Positions 16,647 through 24,937 of a DNA stretch of 64,000 bases are shown piece by piece. Each line of letters starts with the position of its first letter. The stretch's first letter is position 1. Origin of the DNA: Acuticoccus mangrovi (GTDB lineage Bacteria > Pseudomonadota > Alphaproteobacteria > Rhizobiales > Amorphaceae); contig NZ_JAEKJA010000027.1 of assembly GCF_016411865.1 (NCBI RefSeq), positions 54,781 to 118,780 on the forward strand. Direction: 5' to 3'. The notes beneath the pieces were generated by a model. That model was not told where the DNA came from and searched no databases. It saw only the letters and a list, made by a program, of their open reading frames with translations. The position numbers and the translations under genes were made by a program.

Positions 16647-17962
16647 TGCGGTCGTTTCGCGCCCGCATCATCGCTCTTCTCATCATCGCCATCGCGCTCG
16701 TCGTGACGCTGGCGACCATCGCGGCGCTGTCGGTGCTCGGCGCGCCCAAGCTGTCCAACATCATCGACCCCCTCGCGCAGGAGATCGCCGCGCTCGCGAC
16801 GCTCGCCGAGCGCGATCCGGAGGGGATCGCCACCACCAAGCTCACCGTGCGCACCGCCCCGATCCGGGGGCGGCCGGACCCGCCGCTCTCCGACGCGCTG
16901 ACGGCGGCGCTCGCGGAGCTCGGAAGCGCGCGGACGGCGAAGGTGAGCGAGGTCGATCCCGACGGCCCCCTCGTCGTCTCGGTGGAGCTTTCGCAGGGGC
17001 GCTGGCTGATCACCCCCATCCCCCGCCTCGGCCCGCCGCCCGGGGGCGGCATCGTCTTCGTCGGCTGGATGGCGCTGATCGTCATCGGCACGGCGGGGGT
17101 CGCGGCCTTCGCGGCGTCCAAGGTCACGCGGCCGCTCAAGATGATCGAGGCCGCCGTCGCGACCGTCAGTCCCGACGGCGTGCTGCCCCACGTCCCCGAG
17201 GCGGGGCCCTTGGAGCTGAGGGCCACGGCGCATGCGCTCAACCGCCTGTCGGCCCGGCTGAAGCTCGCCATGGAGAGCCGGGTTCGCCTCGTCGCCGCCG
17301 CCGGCCACGATCTCAGGACGCCGATGACGCGGATGCGGCTGCGCGCCGAGTTCCTGCCCGAGGAGGAGCGGCACAAGTGGCTCGCCGACCTCGAGGAGCT
17401 CGACCAGATCGCCGACAGCGCCATCCGCCTCGTGCGCGAGGAGGTGACGCAAGACGGCGCCGAGCCGGTGAGGATCGATCGGATCGTGGGTGAGATCGTG
17501 GAGGAGCTGACGATCCTCGGCATGCCGGTCGAGGCACCGATCCTGGAGCCCGCGAAGGTCGAGGCGCGGCCGCTGGCGCTGAAGCGGGCGCTGCGCAACC
17601 TCATCATCAATGCCGCCACCCACGGCCACGGCGCGACGGTGCGGGTGGAGCTCCACGGCACCCGCGCCGTGATGCTCGTGACCGACGAGGGCCCCGGCAT
17701 TCCCGAAGCGATGATCGGGCAGGTGTTCGAGCCCTTCTTCCGGGCCGACCAGGGGCGGCGCAAGTCGATGCCGGGGGCCGGCCTCGGCATGGCGATCGCC
17801 AAGGAGATCGTGGAGCGTTTCGGCGGCGCGATCGGCGTCACCAACCGCTCGCCGCACGGGCTGATGCAGACGGTTTCCTTCCCCGCCGTCGACGTCGTGT
17901 CGGAGCCGGCGGTGCGCCGGACCGTCACCGCCCCCTTGGTCTGGCCCGCCCACACCGGCTGA
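16646..17962 (+). CDS. EnvZ-like sensor histidine kinase
   Basis: 438-aa membrane kinase partnered with the OmpR-type regulator. There are two membrane segments (about 8-30 and 134-155) enclosing a periplasmic loop of about 100 residues. A HAMP region follows (KVTRPLKMIEAAV), then the phospho-acceptor His221 in GHDLRTPMTRM, the N-box (NLIINAATHG), G1 (DEGPGIP) and G2 (GAGLGMAIA). It is predicted to sense an envelope signal such as osmolarity or pH, phosphorylate the regulator upstream, and act as its phosphatase. All catalytic motifs are intact. Confidence 0.9.
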   Translation: MRSFRARIIALLIIAIALVVTLATIAALSVLGAPKLSNIIDPLAQEIAALATLAERDPEGIATTKLTVRTAPIRGRPDPPLSDALTAALAELGSARTAKVSEVDPDGPLVVSVELSQGRWLITPIPRLGPPPGGGIVFVGWMALIVIGTAGVAAFAASKVTRPLKMIEAAVATVSPDGVLPHVPEAGPLELRATAHALNRLSARLKLAMESRVRLVAAAGHDLRTPMTRMRLRAEFLPEEERHKWLADLEELDQIADSAIRLVREEVTQDGAEPVRIDRIVGEIVEELTILGMPVEAPILEPAKVEARPLALKRALRNLIINAATHGHGATVRVELHGTRAVMLVTDEGPGIPEAMIGQVFEPFFRADQGRRKSMPGAGLGMAIAKEIVERFGGAIGVTNRSPHGLMQTVSFPAVDVVSEPAVRRTVTAPLVWPAHTG

Positions 17963-17986
17963 TACGCGCGATCGTCCGGACGGGGG

Positions 17987-18021
17987 TTGACTCGCTTCAA
18001 TATATCTGGATATCAAGAATT
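17987..18021 (+). promoter_or_regulatory. arsR promoter with overlapping operator
   Basis: TTGACT (17987-17992), an 18-base spacer and TATCAA (18011-18016) form a sigma70-like promoter. The perfect dyad ATATC-TG-GATAT (18002-18013) overlaps the -10 region, as expected for ArsR autorepression. The predicted +1 falls at or next to the arsR ATG (18022), and no SD is visible, so the transcript may be leaderless. Confidence 0.6.
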
Positions 18022-18360
18022 ATGGACGAGACAGAAATCACCCTCGCCTTCGCCGCGCTCAGCCAGCCGACACGCCTGCGCGTCTTCCGGGCGCTGATGC
18101 AGGCGGCGCCGGAGGGAATCGCCGCAGGCACGCTGTCGGACATGCTCGATGTGCGCCAGAACACCATGTCGACCAACCTCGCCGTGCTGCTCAACGCGGG
18201 CCTCATCCGGCGCGAGCGCCACGGCCGATCGATCTATTATTTCGCCGATCTCGCCGGCATCCGCGCTCTTCTGAGCTACCTGCTGCAGGACTGCTGCGGC
18301 AGCCGGCCGGAACTCTGCCAGCCCGTCATCGAGGCGCTGTCCGCCGACGGGTGCCGTTAG
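18022..18360 (+). CDS. arsR: ArsR-family arsenic-responsive repressor
   Basis: 112-aa winged-helix repressor. The DNA-recognition helix region is LDVRQNTMSTNLAVLLNAG (about 42-60), followed by the wing (RERHGRSIYYF). C-terminal cysteines Cys91, Cys92, Cys99 and Cys111 form a plausible arsenite site, unlike the CVC site in the DNA-binding helix of E. coli R773 ArsR; such C-terminal cysteine pairs are known in other ArsR subtypes. It should bind the ATATCTGGATAT dyad just upstream and release it on arsenite binding, inducing the ACR3 and arsC genes. It is separated from the ACR3 gene by 132 bases. Confidence 0.88.
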   Translation: MDETEITLAFAALSQPTRLRVFRALMQAAPEGIAAGTLSDMLDVRQNTMSTNLAVLLNAGLIRRERHGRSIYYFADLAGIRALLSYLLQDCCGSRPELCQPVIEALSADGCR

Positions 18361-18492
18361 GGCCGCTTCCATGGGCACGCGACCGTCGACCCGCTTCCAG
18401 CACCGCTTCCGCTCGCGCATTCCGGGCGGAAAGCGGCCTCCCGTCTCCTGAATGCGCGCCGGCCCCGCCGACCTCATCCACACGGTATCGCC
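18361..18492 (+). other. arsR-ACR3 spacer with long-loop inverted repeat
   Basis: The 132-base gap contains a perfect 9-bp inverted repeat: CGCGCATTC (18414-18422) and GAATGCGCG (18450-18458), 27-base spacer. It could form a stem-loop that separates expression of the repressor and the transporter, or be a dispersed intergenic element. No T-tract follows. Confidence 0.4.
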
Positions 18493-19530
18493 ATGAGCCT
18501 TTCCGAACCCTCGCCGATGGGCATCTTCGAGCGCTGGCTCACCCTCTGGGTGGCGCTCGCCATCGTCGCCGGCCTCGTCGTCGGCAACCTCGCCCCCGGG
18601 CTCGTCGGGCTGATCGCGGCGACCGAGGTGGCGTCCATCAACCTCGTCGTCGCGATCCTCATCTGGGCGATGATCTACCCGATGATGGTGGGCGTGGACC
18701 TCGCCGCCGCCGTCGACGTGGCCCGCCGCCCTCGTGGCCTCGTCATCACCCTCGCGGTCAATTGGCTGATCAAGCCGTTCTCGATGGCGGCGCTCGCGGT
18801 GCTGTTCTTCGACCACGTGTTCGCCCCGCTCATCTCGCCGCAGGACGCCGCCCAATATATCGCCGGGCTGATCCTGCTCGGCGCGGCGCCGTGCACGGCG
18901 ATGGTGTTCGTCTGGTCCCAGCTCACCCGCGGCGACGAGACCTACACGCTCGTGCAGGTGGCGGTGAACGACCTCATCATGGTGGTCGCCTTCGCCCCCA
19001 TCGTCGCGCTGCTCCTCGGCGTGACCGACATCGCCGTGCCGTGGGAAACGCTCGTCCTCGCCACCGTGCTCTACGTGGTGCTGCCGCTCCTCGCCGGCCT
19101 CGCGACGCGGCGGGCGCTCGGCAGCGAGGCGGCCATCGCCCGCTTCACCCACCGCGTGAAGCCGCTGTCGATCGCCGGCCTCGTCGCCACCGTGGCGATC
19201 CTCTTCGCCCTCCAGGGCGCGGTGATCCTCGCCGAGCCGTTCCGCATCGTGCTCATCGCCGTGCCGATCGTCATCCAGAGCTATCTGATCTTCGCGGTCG
19301 CCTACGGCGCGGCCTATCTCCTCGCCGTGCCGCGGCGGATCGCGGCGCCGTGCGCGCTGATCGGCACCTCGAACTTCTTCGAGCTCGCGGTGGCGGTGGC
19401 GGTCAGCCTCTTCGGCCTCACCTCCGGCGCGGCGCTCGCCACGGTGGTGGGTGTGCTCGTGGAGGTGCCGGTCATGCTATCTCTCGTCGCTCTTGCCAAT
19501 CGCACGGGCCATCGCTTCGCCGAGGCCTGA
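18493..19530 (+). CDS. acr3: ACR3 family arsenite efflux permease
   Basis: 345-aa inner-membrane arsenite exporter with about ten predicted membrane segments. Cys134 in [10 protein letters not shown] matches the essential cysteine of ACR3 proteins, and the motif [12 protein letters not shown] follows in the next helices. ACR3 uses the proton gradient to expel As(III). It lies between arsR and arsC in one operon, and arsC starts 12 bases after it. ACR3 rather than ArsB is clear from length and motifs. No arsA ATPase is present in the window. Confidence 0.93.
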   Translation: MSLSEPSPMGIFERWLTLWVALAIVAGLVVGNLAPGLVGLIAATEVASINLVVAILIWAMIYPMMVGVDLAAAVDVARRPRGLVITLAVNWLIKPFSMAALAVLFFDHVFAPLISPQDAAQYIAGLILLGAAPCTAMVFVWSQLTRGDETYTLVQVAVNDLIMVVAFAPIVALLLGVTDIAVPWETLVLATVLYVVLPLLAGLATRRALGSEAAIARFTHRVKPLSIAGLVATVAILFALQGAVILAEPFRIVLIAVPIVIQSYLIFAVAYGAAYLLAVPRRIAAPCALIGTSNFFELAVAVAVSLFGLTSGAALATVVGVLVEVPVMLSLVALANRTGHRFAEA

Positions 19531-19542
19531 GGGAGAGGACCG

Positions 19543-19935
19543 ATGGTCACGATCTACCACAACCCGAAGTGCGGCACCTCGCGCAACACGCTGGCGATGA
19601 TCCGCCAGGCCGGCATCGAGCCGGAGGTGATCCTCTATCTGGAGACGCCACCGACCCGCGAGCGCCTCGTCGAGCTGATCGGCGCCATGGGCGTGCCGGT
19701 CCGCGAGGTGATCCGCGAGAAGGGCACGCCCTACGCCGAGCTCGGTCTCGACGACCCGGCGCTCTCCGACGACGCGCTGATCGACGCGATGGTCGCCCAC
19801 CCGATCCTCATCAACCGGCCCATCGTGGTGTCGGAGAAGGGGGTGCGCCTGTGCCGCCCGTCGGAGAAGGTGCTCGACCTCCTCGACGCCGACATCGGCC
19901 CCTTCACCAAGGAGGACGGCGAGGTGGTGCGCTGA
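19543..19935 (+). CDS. arsC: arsenate reductase (glutaredoxin-dependent)
   Basis: 130-aa thioredoxin-fold ArsC of the R773 type. The catalytic Cys10 is in HNPKCGTSRNT. The ILINRPIV segment supplies the anion-site Arg expected in this family, and RLCRPSEKVLDLL follows in the usual position. It reduces As(V) to As(III) with glutathione and glutaredoxin, giving the substrate for the ACR3 pump just upstream. SD GGGAGAGG precedes the ATG. Length is slightly under the usual 140 aa but complete. Confidence 0.94.
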   Translation: MVTIYHNPKCGTSRNTLAMIRQAGIEPEVILYLETPPTRERLVELIGAMGVPVREVIREKGTPYAELGLDDPALSDDALIDAMVAHPILINRPIVVSEKGVRLCRPSEKVLDLLDADIGPFTKEDGEVVR

Positions 19936-20001
19936 GGCGACCTTGAGAGACGCCGGCGGGCCGGCCACAGTGGCGCATCCGTCACCAGCGAAGGCCCGTC
20001 G

Positions 20002-21159
20002 ATGACCCTGTCCGCCAACTGGAGCTACCCGACCGCGATCCGCTTCGGCGCCGGGCGCATCGCCGAGCTCGCCGGGGCCTGCCGCCGGGCCGGCATCTTG
20101 CGCCCCCTCTTCGTCACCGATCGCGGCCTCGCCGCGCTGGCGATGACGGGCGAGGCGATCGCTCTCCTCGAGGCCGAGGGCCTCGCCCCGGGCGTCTTCA
20201 GCGAGGTGCAGTCGAACCCCACGGACCGGAACCTTGCGGCCGGCCTCGCCGCCTACCGGGCGGGCGGGCACGACGGCGTGGTGGCCTTCGGCGGCGGCTC
20301 GGCGCTCGACCTCGGCAAGCTCGTGGCCTTCATGCCGGGCCAGACCCGGCCGGTGTGGGACTTCGAGGACGTCGACGACTGGTGGCGCCGGGCCGACGCC
20401 GACGCCATCGCACCCGTCGTCGCCGTGCCCACCACCGCCGGCACCGGCTCGGAGGTGGGCCGCGCCTCGGTGCTCACGAACACCGAGAGCCACGTGAAGA
20501 AGGTGATCTTCCACCCAGAGATGCTGCCGAAGGTGGTGATCGCCGACCCGGTGCTGACGGCGGCGATGCCGCGCCCGATCACCGTCGGCACCGGCATGGA
20601 CGCCCTCGCCCACGCGCTGGAGGCCTACTCCTCGCCCTTCTTCCATCCGATGTCGGAGGGGATCGCTCTCGAGGGGATGCGCCTCGTCAAGGAGAACCTG
20701 CCCCGCGTCGCCGAGGCGCCGGACGACATCGAGGCGCGCGGCAAGATGCTCGCCGCGGCGATGATGGGCGCCGTCGCCTTCCAGAAGGGGCTCGGCGCGA
20801 TCCATGCCATCTCCCACCCGATCGGCGCCCTCTACGACACCCATCACGGCATGACGAACGCCGTGGTGATGCCCTACGTGCTCGCCGCCAACCGTCCGGC
20901 GATCGAGGAGAAGATGACGCGCCTTGCCGCCTTCCTCGGCCTTGCCGGCGGGTTCGACGGGGTGCTGGGCTGGATCCTCGAACTGCGCGACCGGCTCGGC
21001 GTGCCCGCCACCCTCGCCGCGTTCGGCGTCGACGACGCCCGCTTCGCCGAGATGGCGGAGATGGCCGTGGCGGATCCCACCGCCGGCGGCAATCCGGTCC
21101 CCGTCACCGCCGCGAGCGCCGCCGCCCTCCTGCGCGCCGCCCACGACGGAACGCTCTGA
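20002..21159 (+). CDS. iron-containing alcohol dehydrogenase
   Basis: 385-aa group III (Fe-dependent) alcohol dehydrogenase. The nucleotide-binding GGGSALDLGK is at about 94-103. The metal-site region includes DALAHALEAY (about 200-209) and the downstream histidines of HAISHPIGALYDTHHG (about 270-285). It oxidises or reduces an alcohol/aldehyde pair with NAD(P). It follows arsC by 66 bases and precedes the DUF1445/TRAP genes by 93, so it may belong to either transcript; catabolism of a TRAP-imported substrate is a reasonable guess. The substrate cannot be specified. Confidence 0.9.
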   Translation: MTLSANWSYPTAIRFGAGRIAELAGACRRAGILRPLFVTDRGLAALAMTGEAIALLEAEGLAPGVFSEVQSNPTDRNLAAGLAAYRAGGHDGVVAFGGGSALDLGKLVAFMPGQTRPVWDFEDVDDWWRRADADAIAPVVAVPTTAGTGSEVGRASVLTNTESHVKKVIFHPEMLPKVVIADPVLTAAMPRPITVGTGMDALAHALEAYSSPFFHPMSEGIALEGMRLVKENLPRVAEAPDDIEARGKMLAAAMMGAVAFQKGLGAIHAISHPIGALYDTHHGMTNAVVMPYVLAANRPAIEEKMTRLAAFLGLAGGFDGVLGWILELRDRLGVPATLAAFGVDDARFAEMAEMAVADPTAGGNPVPVTAASAAALLRAAHDGTL

Positions 21160-21177
21160 CCCGCCGCGGCCGGCGAT

Positions 21178-21196
21178 CGGAGCGAAACGGTACGGA
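21178..21196. repeat. 19-bp intergenic element, copy 1
   Basis: CGGAGCGAAACGGTACGGA lies 56 bases before the DUF1445 gene. A near-identical copy (18 of 19 bases) is at 32436-32454, just before an unrelated hydrolase gene. TTGACG (21197-21202), a possible -35, directly follows this copy. It may be an operator for a shared regulator. Confidence 0.5.
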
Positions 21197-21252
21197 TTGA
21201 CGCACCGGGCAAACCGGCCTTTCCTCTCGGGCACCCAACCTCGGAGGAGACC

Positions 21253-22059
21253 ATGGATCTTGCCCCCGCGATGGCGAAGCTCTCCAGCGTCGAGGCGCGC
21301 GCCGCGATCCGCTCCGGTCGCCACCGGCGCCACACGGCCGGCCTCGCGCCCGGCTGCCTCCAGGCGAACCTCGCGATCCTGCCGGAGGCCTACGCCCTCG
21401 ACTTCCTCCGCTTCTGCCAGCGCAATCCCAAGCCGTGCCCGGTCGTCGGCATCACCGACACCGGCGATCCGATCTTCCGCACCCTCGGCGCCGAGGTCGA
21501 CGTGCGCACCGACGTGCCACGCTACCGCGTCTTCCGCGACGGAGTGCTCGACGGCGAGGTCGACGATCTCCTCGGCCTCTGGCGCGACGATCTCGTCGCC
21601 GTGGCGCTCGGCTGCTCCTTCACCTTCGAGCACGCGCTGGCGGCCGCCGGCATCCCTATGCGCCACATCGACGAGGACATCACCGTGCCGATGTTCCGCA
21701 CCGACATCGCCTGCGTCCCGGCAGGCCCCTTCGCGGGCACCATGGTGGTCTCAATGCGGCCGATTCCGGAGGACCGCGTGGACGAGGTGAAGGCGATCTG
21801 CGCCCGCTATCCGCTCGCCCACGGCGGGCCGGTGCACGTCGGCGATCCCGCCGCCATCGGCATCGCCGACATCGCGGCGCCCGATTTCGGCGACTCGCTG
21901 CCGCCCCGCGCCGGCGAGGTGCCCGTGTTCTGGGCCTGCGGCGTGACCCCGCAGAACGTCATCGTCAACGCGCGGCCCGATTTGTGCATCACCCACGCGC
22001 CGGGACACATGCTCATCACCGACGTGGACGAAGGGGCAGAGACCCCCATCACCAAATAG
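21253..22059 (+). CDS. DUF1445 family putative hydro-lyase
   Basis: 268-aa member of the DUF1445/YcsI family, annotated as putative hydro-lyases; some relatives act as D-glutamate cyclase. Characteristic segments are GLAPGCLQANLAILP, ALGCSFTFEHAL, MVVSMRP and ITHAPGHMLITDV near the C-terminus. SD CGGAGGAG precedes the ATG. It is soluble and cytoplasmic. It is 15 bases upstream of dctP and so in the TRAP operon, which implies it processes the imported substrate, perhaps a hydroxy or cyclic acid; this is inference from position. Confidence 0.86.
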   Translation: MDLAPAMAKLSSVEARAAIRSGRHRRHTAGLAPGCLQANLAILPEAYALDFLRFCQRNPKPCPVVGITDTGDPIFRTLGAEVDVRTDVPRYRVFRDGVLDGEVDDLLGLWRDDLVAVALGCSFTFEHALAAAGIPMRHIDEDITVPMFRTDIACVPAGPFAGTMVVSMRPIPEDRVDEVKAICARYPLAHGGPVHVGDPAAIGIADIAAPDFGDSLPPRAGEVPVFWACGVTPQNVIVNARPDLCITHAPGHMLITDVDEGAETPITK

Positions 22060-22074
22060 CAAGAGGGAGACCCG

Positions 22075-23112
22075 ATGACCCGACTGATGACCGCCACCGC
22101 GCTCGCCGCCCTCCTCACCACACCGGCGCTCGCGGAGGAGCTGTCGGTGGTCGGCAGCTGGTCCGGCCTGCCGCTCCACAAGCAATACGAGGCCCCCTAC
22201 TGGACCGAGACGCTGCCGGACGCCTCCGGCGGCGACATCACGGTCCAGCTCACCACCCACGACCAGATGGGTCTCGGCCTCGGCGACGTGTTCACCCTGC
22301 TCGGCCAGGGCGTCTACGATGTCGGCATGACGGTGGCCGACTACGCCGTCGCCGACGCGCCCGAGCTCGAAGGGCTCGACGTGCCGCTCGTCGCCCTCAC
22401 CGCCGACAAGGCGAAGGCGATGGTCGACGCCGCCCGCCCGATGGTGGAGGACATCTTCCACGACCGCTTCAACTCCGAAGTGCTGGCGATCGCCCCCTAT
22501 CCGCCGCAGGTGGTGTTCTGCAACGCCGACATCTCCGGCCTCGACGATCTCGCCGGCAAGAAGATCCGCGGCTCCGGCCGCATGACCACGAAGTTCCTGG
22601 AGGCGCTCGGCGCGGAGGGCATCAACGTGTCCTTCTCCGAGGTGCCGGGGGCGCTGCAGCGCGGCGTGATCGACTGCGCCGTGACGGGCGCGGGCTCCGG
22701 CTACTCCGCCGGCTGGTGGGAGGTCTCCACCCACCTCCTGCCGATCCCCCTCGGCGGCTGGGATTCGGTGGTGACGGCGATGAACCTCGACAAGTGGAAC
22801 AGCCTGTCGTCGGAGACCCAGAGCCTCATCAAGGACACCATCAAGGCCGACTTCGAGGATCCCGCCTGGGCCTCCGCCCAGGGCGCTCTCGACAACGACA
22901 TCGCCTGCCTCACCGGCGACGGCGAGTGCGCGTCGGGCGAGGCGCGGTCGATGACCCTCGTGGAGGCCACCCCAGAGGACATGGCGAAGGCGCGGGAGAT
23001 CCTCGAGAGCGAGGTGCTGCCCGCCTGGGCCGAGCGCGCCGGGGCCGAGTGGGCGACCCGCTGGAACGACACCGTCGGCAAGACGGTGGGCGTGACGGTG
23101 CCCGTCAACTAG
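22075..23112 (+). CDS. dctP: TRAP transporter substrate-binding protein
   Basis: 345-aa periplasmic DctP-type protein with a signal peptide (residues 1-20, cut after ALA). The body shows the family pattern, including ALQRGVIDCAVTGAGSGYSA, the segment that usually carries the carboxylate-binding site. It captures an organic acid, or a related anion, and hands it to the DctQM permease encoded directly downstream. The upstream DUF1445 gene is in the same operon. The ligand cannot be identified from sequence alone. Confidence 0.92.
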   Translation: MTRLMTATALAALLTTPALAEELSVVGSWSGLPLHKQYEAPYWTETLPDASGGDITVQLTTHDQMGLGLGDVFTLLGQGVYDVGMTVADYAVADAPELEGLDVPLVALTADKAKAMVDAARPMVEDIFHDRFNSEVLAIAPYPPQVVFCNADISGLDDLAGKKIRGSGRMTTKFLEALGAEGINVSFSEVPGALQRGVIDCAVTGAGSGYSAGWWEVSTHLLPIPLGGWDSVVTAMNLDKWNSLSSETQSLIKDTIKADFEDPAWASAQGALDNDIACLTGDGECASGEARSMTLVEATPEDMAKAREILESEVLPAWAERAGAEWATRWNDTVGKTVGVTVPVN

Positions 23113-23643
23113 GTGGCGCTGCTCGCCACCTTGCGTCGACTGAACCGCGTCGTCGCGCTCGTCGCCGGCGGCGCGGTTCTCCTGTGCGCCCTCTTCATCC
23201 TGGTGGAAATCGTGCTGCGCCAGCTCGGCCACTCGCTCGGCGGCTCGGACGAGATCTCCGGTTACGTGATGGCCGGCGTCACCACCTGGGGCTTCGGCTT
23301 CGCGCTGGTGGATCGGGCGCACGTGCGCATCGACGTGGTGCGCGGCAGGCTGCCGGCGCCGGGGCGCGTGCTCTTCGACCTCCTGGCGCTGGTGGCGCTG
23401 TCGGCGGTGGCGGTGCTCGTCGCCTTCCGCGCCTGGCCGGTGCTCGCCCGCTCCATCGCCAACGCCTCGCGCGCCAACACGGTGCTCGAGACGCCGCTGT
23501 GGATCCCCCAGGCGATCTGGTTCGGCGGCCTCGTGTGGTTCGCCGTGATGGGCTGCCTCCTCGCCGTGGTCGGAGCGGGCCTCTTCCTGTCGAGCCAATT
23601 CGCCGAGGCGGAGGCCGCCATCGGCCCGCCGCACGAAGGATAG
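23113..23643 (+). CDS. dctQ: TRAP transporter small permease
   Basis: 176-aa inner-membrane protein with four predicted membrane helices. The GTG start directly abuts the dctP stop. It forms the permease complex with the DctM protein. Position, length and topology identify it; the sequence of the small subunit is always poorly conserved. The GTG start is the first in frame. Confidence 0.88.
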   Translation: MALLATLRRLNRVVALVAGGAVLLCALFILVEIVLRQLGHSLGGSDEISGYVMAGVTTWGFGFALVDRAHVRIDVVRGRLPAPGRVLFDLLALVALSAVAVLVAFRAWPVLARSIANASRANTVLETPLWIPQAIWFGGLVWFAVMGCLLAVVGAGLFLSSQFAEAEAAIGPPHEG

Positions 23644-23646
23644 ACG

Positions 23647-24924
23647 ATGATCACAGCCGTCGCGGCCGGGCTCATCGGCCTCCTCGCCCTCTCGATCCCG
23701 GTCGGCGTCGTGCTGTTCCTGCTCGGCGTCGGCGTGTCGGAGTTCTACAGCGCCTTCCCGCTGCTGCGCGGCCTCGGGCAGATGGTGTGGTCGGCGATGA
23801 ACTCGGCCACCCTCATCGCGATCCCCCTCTTCGTGCTCCTCGGCGAGATCCTGGTGCGCGGCGGCGTCGCGGCCCGCACCTATTCGGCGCTCGACCGGTG
23901 GGTCTCGTGGCTGCCCGGCGGCCTCGTCCACGCCAACATCGCGACGGCGACGATGTTCTCGGCCACCTCCGGCTCGTCCGTCGCGACGGCGGCGACGGTC
24001 GCCACCGTCGCGATGCCGCAAGCCGAGCGCCTCGGCTACGATCCGCGCCTGTTCTCCGGCGCCATCGCGGCGGGCGGCACGCTCGGCATCATGATCCCGC
24101 CGTCGATCAACCTCATCGTCTACGGCTTTCTCACCGAGACCTCGATCCCCCAGCTCTTCCTCGCCGGCCTCGTGCCGGGGCTCCTCCTCGCGGTGGGCTT
24201 CTCGGCGGTCACCGTGCTCCTGTGCCTGTGGCGGCCGGCGCTCGGCGGCGAGCGGCGCAGCTACGGCGGGGCCGAGCGGCTCCGGGCGCTCGTCGAGCTC
24301 CTCCCCATCATCCTGCTCTTCACCGCGGTGGTGGGCTCGATCTATGCCGGCATCGCGACGCCGACGGAGGCGGCGGCGGTGGGCGTCGCCGCGGCCTTCC
24401 TCATCGCCGGAGCGTTCGGCGGGGTCGACCTCGCGATGATCCGCGAGGCGCTCGTCGGCACCATCCGCATCACCGCCATGATCATGCTGGTGGTGACGGG
24501 CGCCGCCTTCCTCAACTTCACCCTCGCCGCCGCCGGCCTCGGCAACGAGCTGCGCGCCTTCATGACCGGGCTGGGGCTCGAGCCGCTCTCCACCCTCCTC
24601 GTCATCGTGGCGATCTACATCGTGCTCGGCTTCTTCATCGAGACGTTGTCGCTGATGGTCGTCACCATCCCGATCATGGTGCCGATCATCGTCGAGCTCG
24701 GCTACGACAAGGTGTGGTTCGGCATCCTCATGATCGTGCTCGTGGAGATGGCGCTGATCACCCCGCCCGTCGGCCTCAACCTCTACGTGGTGCAGGGGGC
24801 CCGCCGCTCCGGCTCGCTACGCGAGGTGATGGTGGGGTGCATCCCCTACGTCCTGGTGATGCTCGTGATGGTGGCCGCGCTCGTCGCCGTGCCCGACCTC
24901 GCCCTCGTCCTGAACGGTCGATAG
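23647..24924 (+). CDS. dctM: TRAP transporter large permease
   Basis: 425-aa DctM, the ion-coupled transport subunit with about 11-12 membrane helices. Family signatures include IATATMFSATSGSSVATAAT (about 98-117), GGTLGIMIPPSINLIVYG and TPPVGLNLYVVQG near the C-terminus. It follows the small permease by 3 bases. Together with DctP and DctQ it imports a substrate using the sodium or proton gradient. It converges on the dehydrogenase gene with 13 bases between the stops. Confidence 0.94.
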   Translation: MITAVAAGLIGLLALSIPVGVVLFLLGVGVSEFYSAFPLLRGLGQMVWSAMNSATLIAIPLFVLLGEILVRGGVAARTYSALDRWVSWLPGGLVHANIATATMFSATSGSSVATAATVATVAMPQAERLGYDPRLFSGAIAAGGTLGIMIPPSINLIVYGFLTETSIPQLFLAGLVPGLLLAVGFSAVTVLLCLWRPALGGERRSYGGAERLRALVELLPIILLFTAVVGSIYAGIATPTEAAAVGVAAAFLIAGAFGGVDLAMIREALVGTIRITAMIMLVVTGAAFLNFTLAAAGLGNELRAFMTGLGLEPLSTLLVIVAIYIVLGFFIETLSLMVVTIPIMVPIIVELGYDKVWFGILMIVLVEMALITPPVGLNLYVVQGARRSGSLREVMVGCIPYVLVMLVMVAALVAVPDLALVLNGR

Positions 24925-24937
24925 GGGCGCCTCGACG

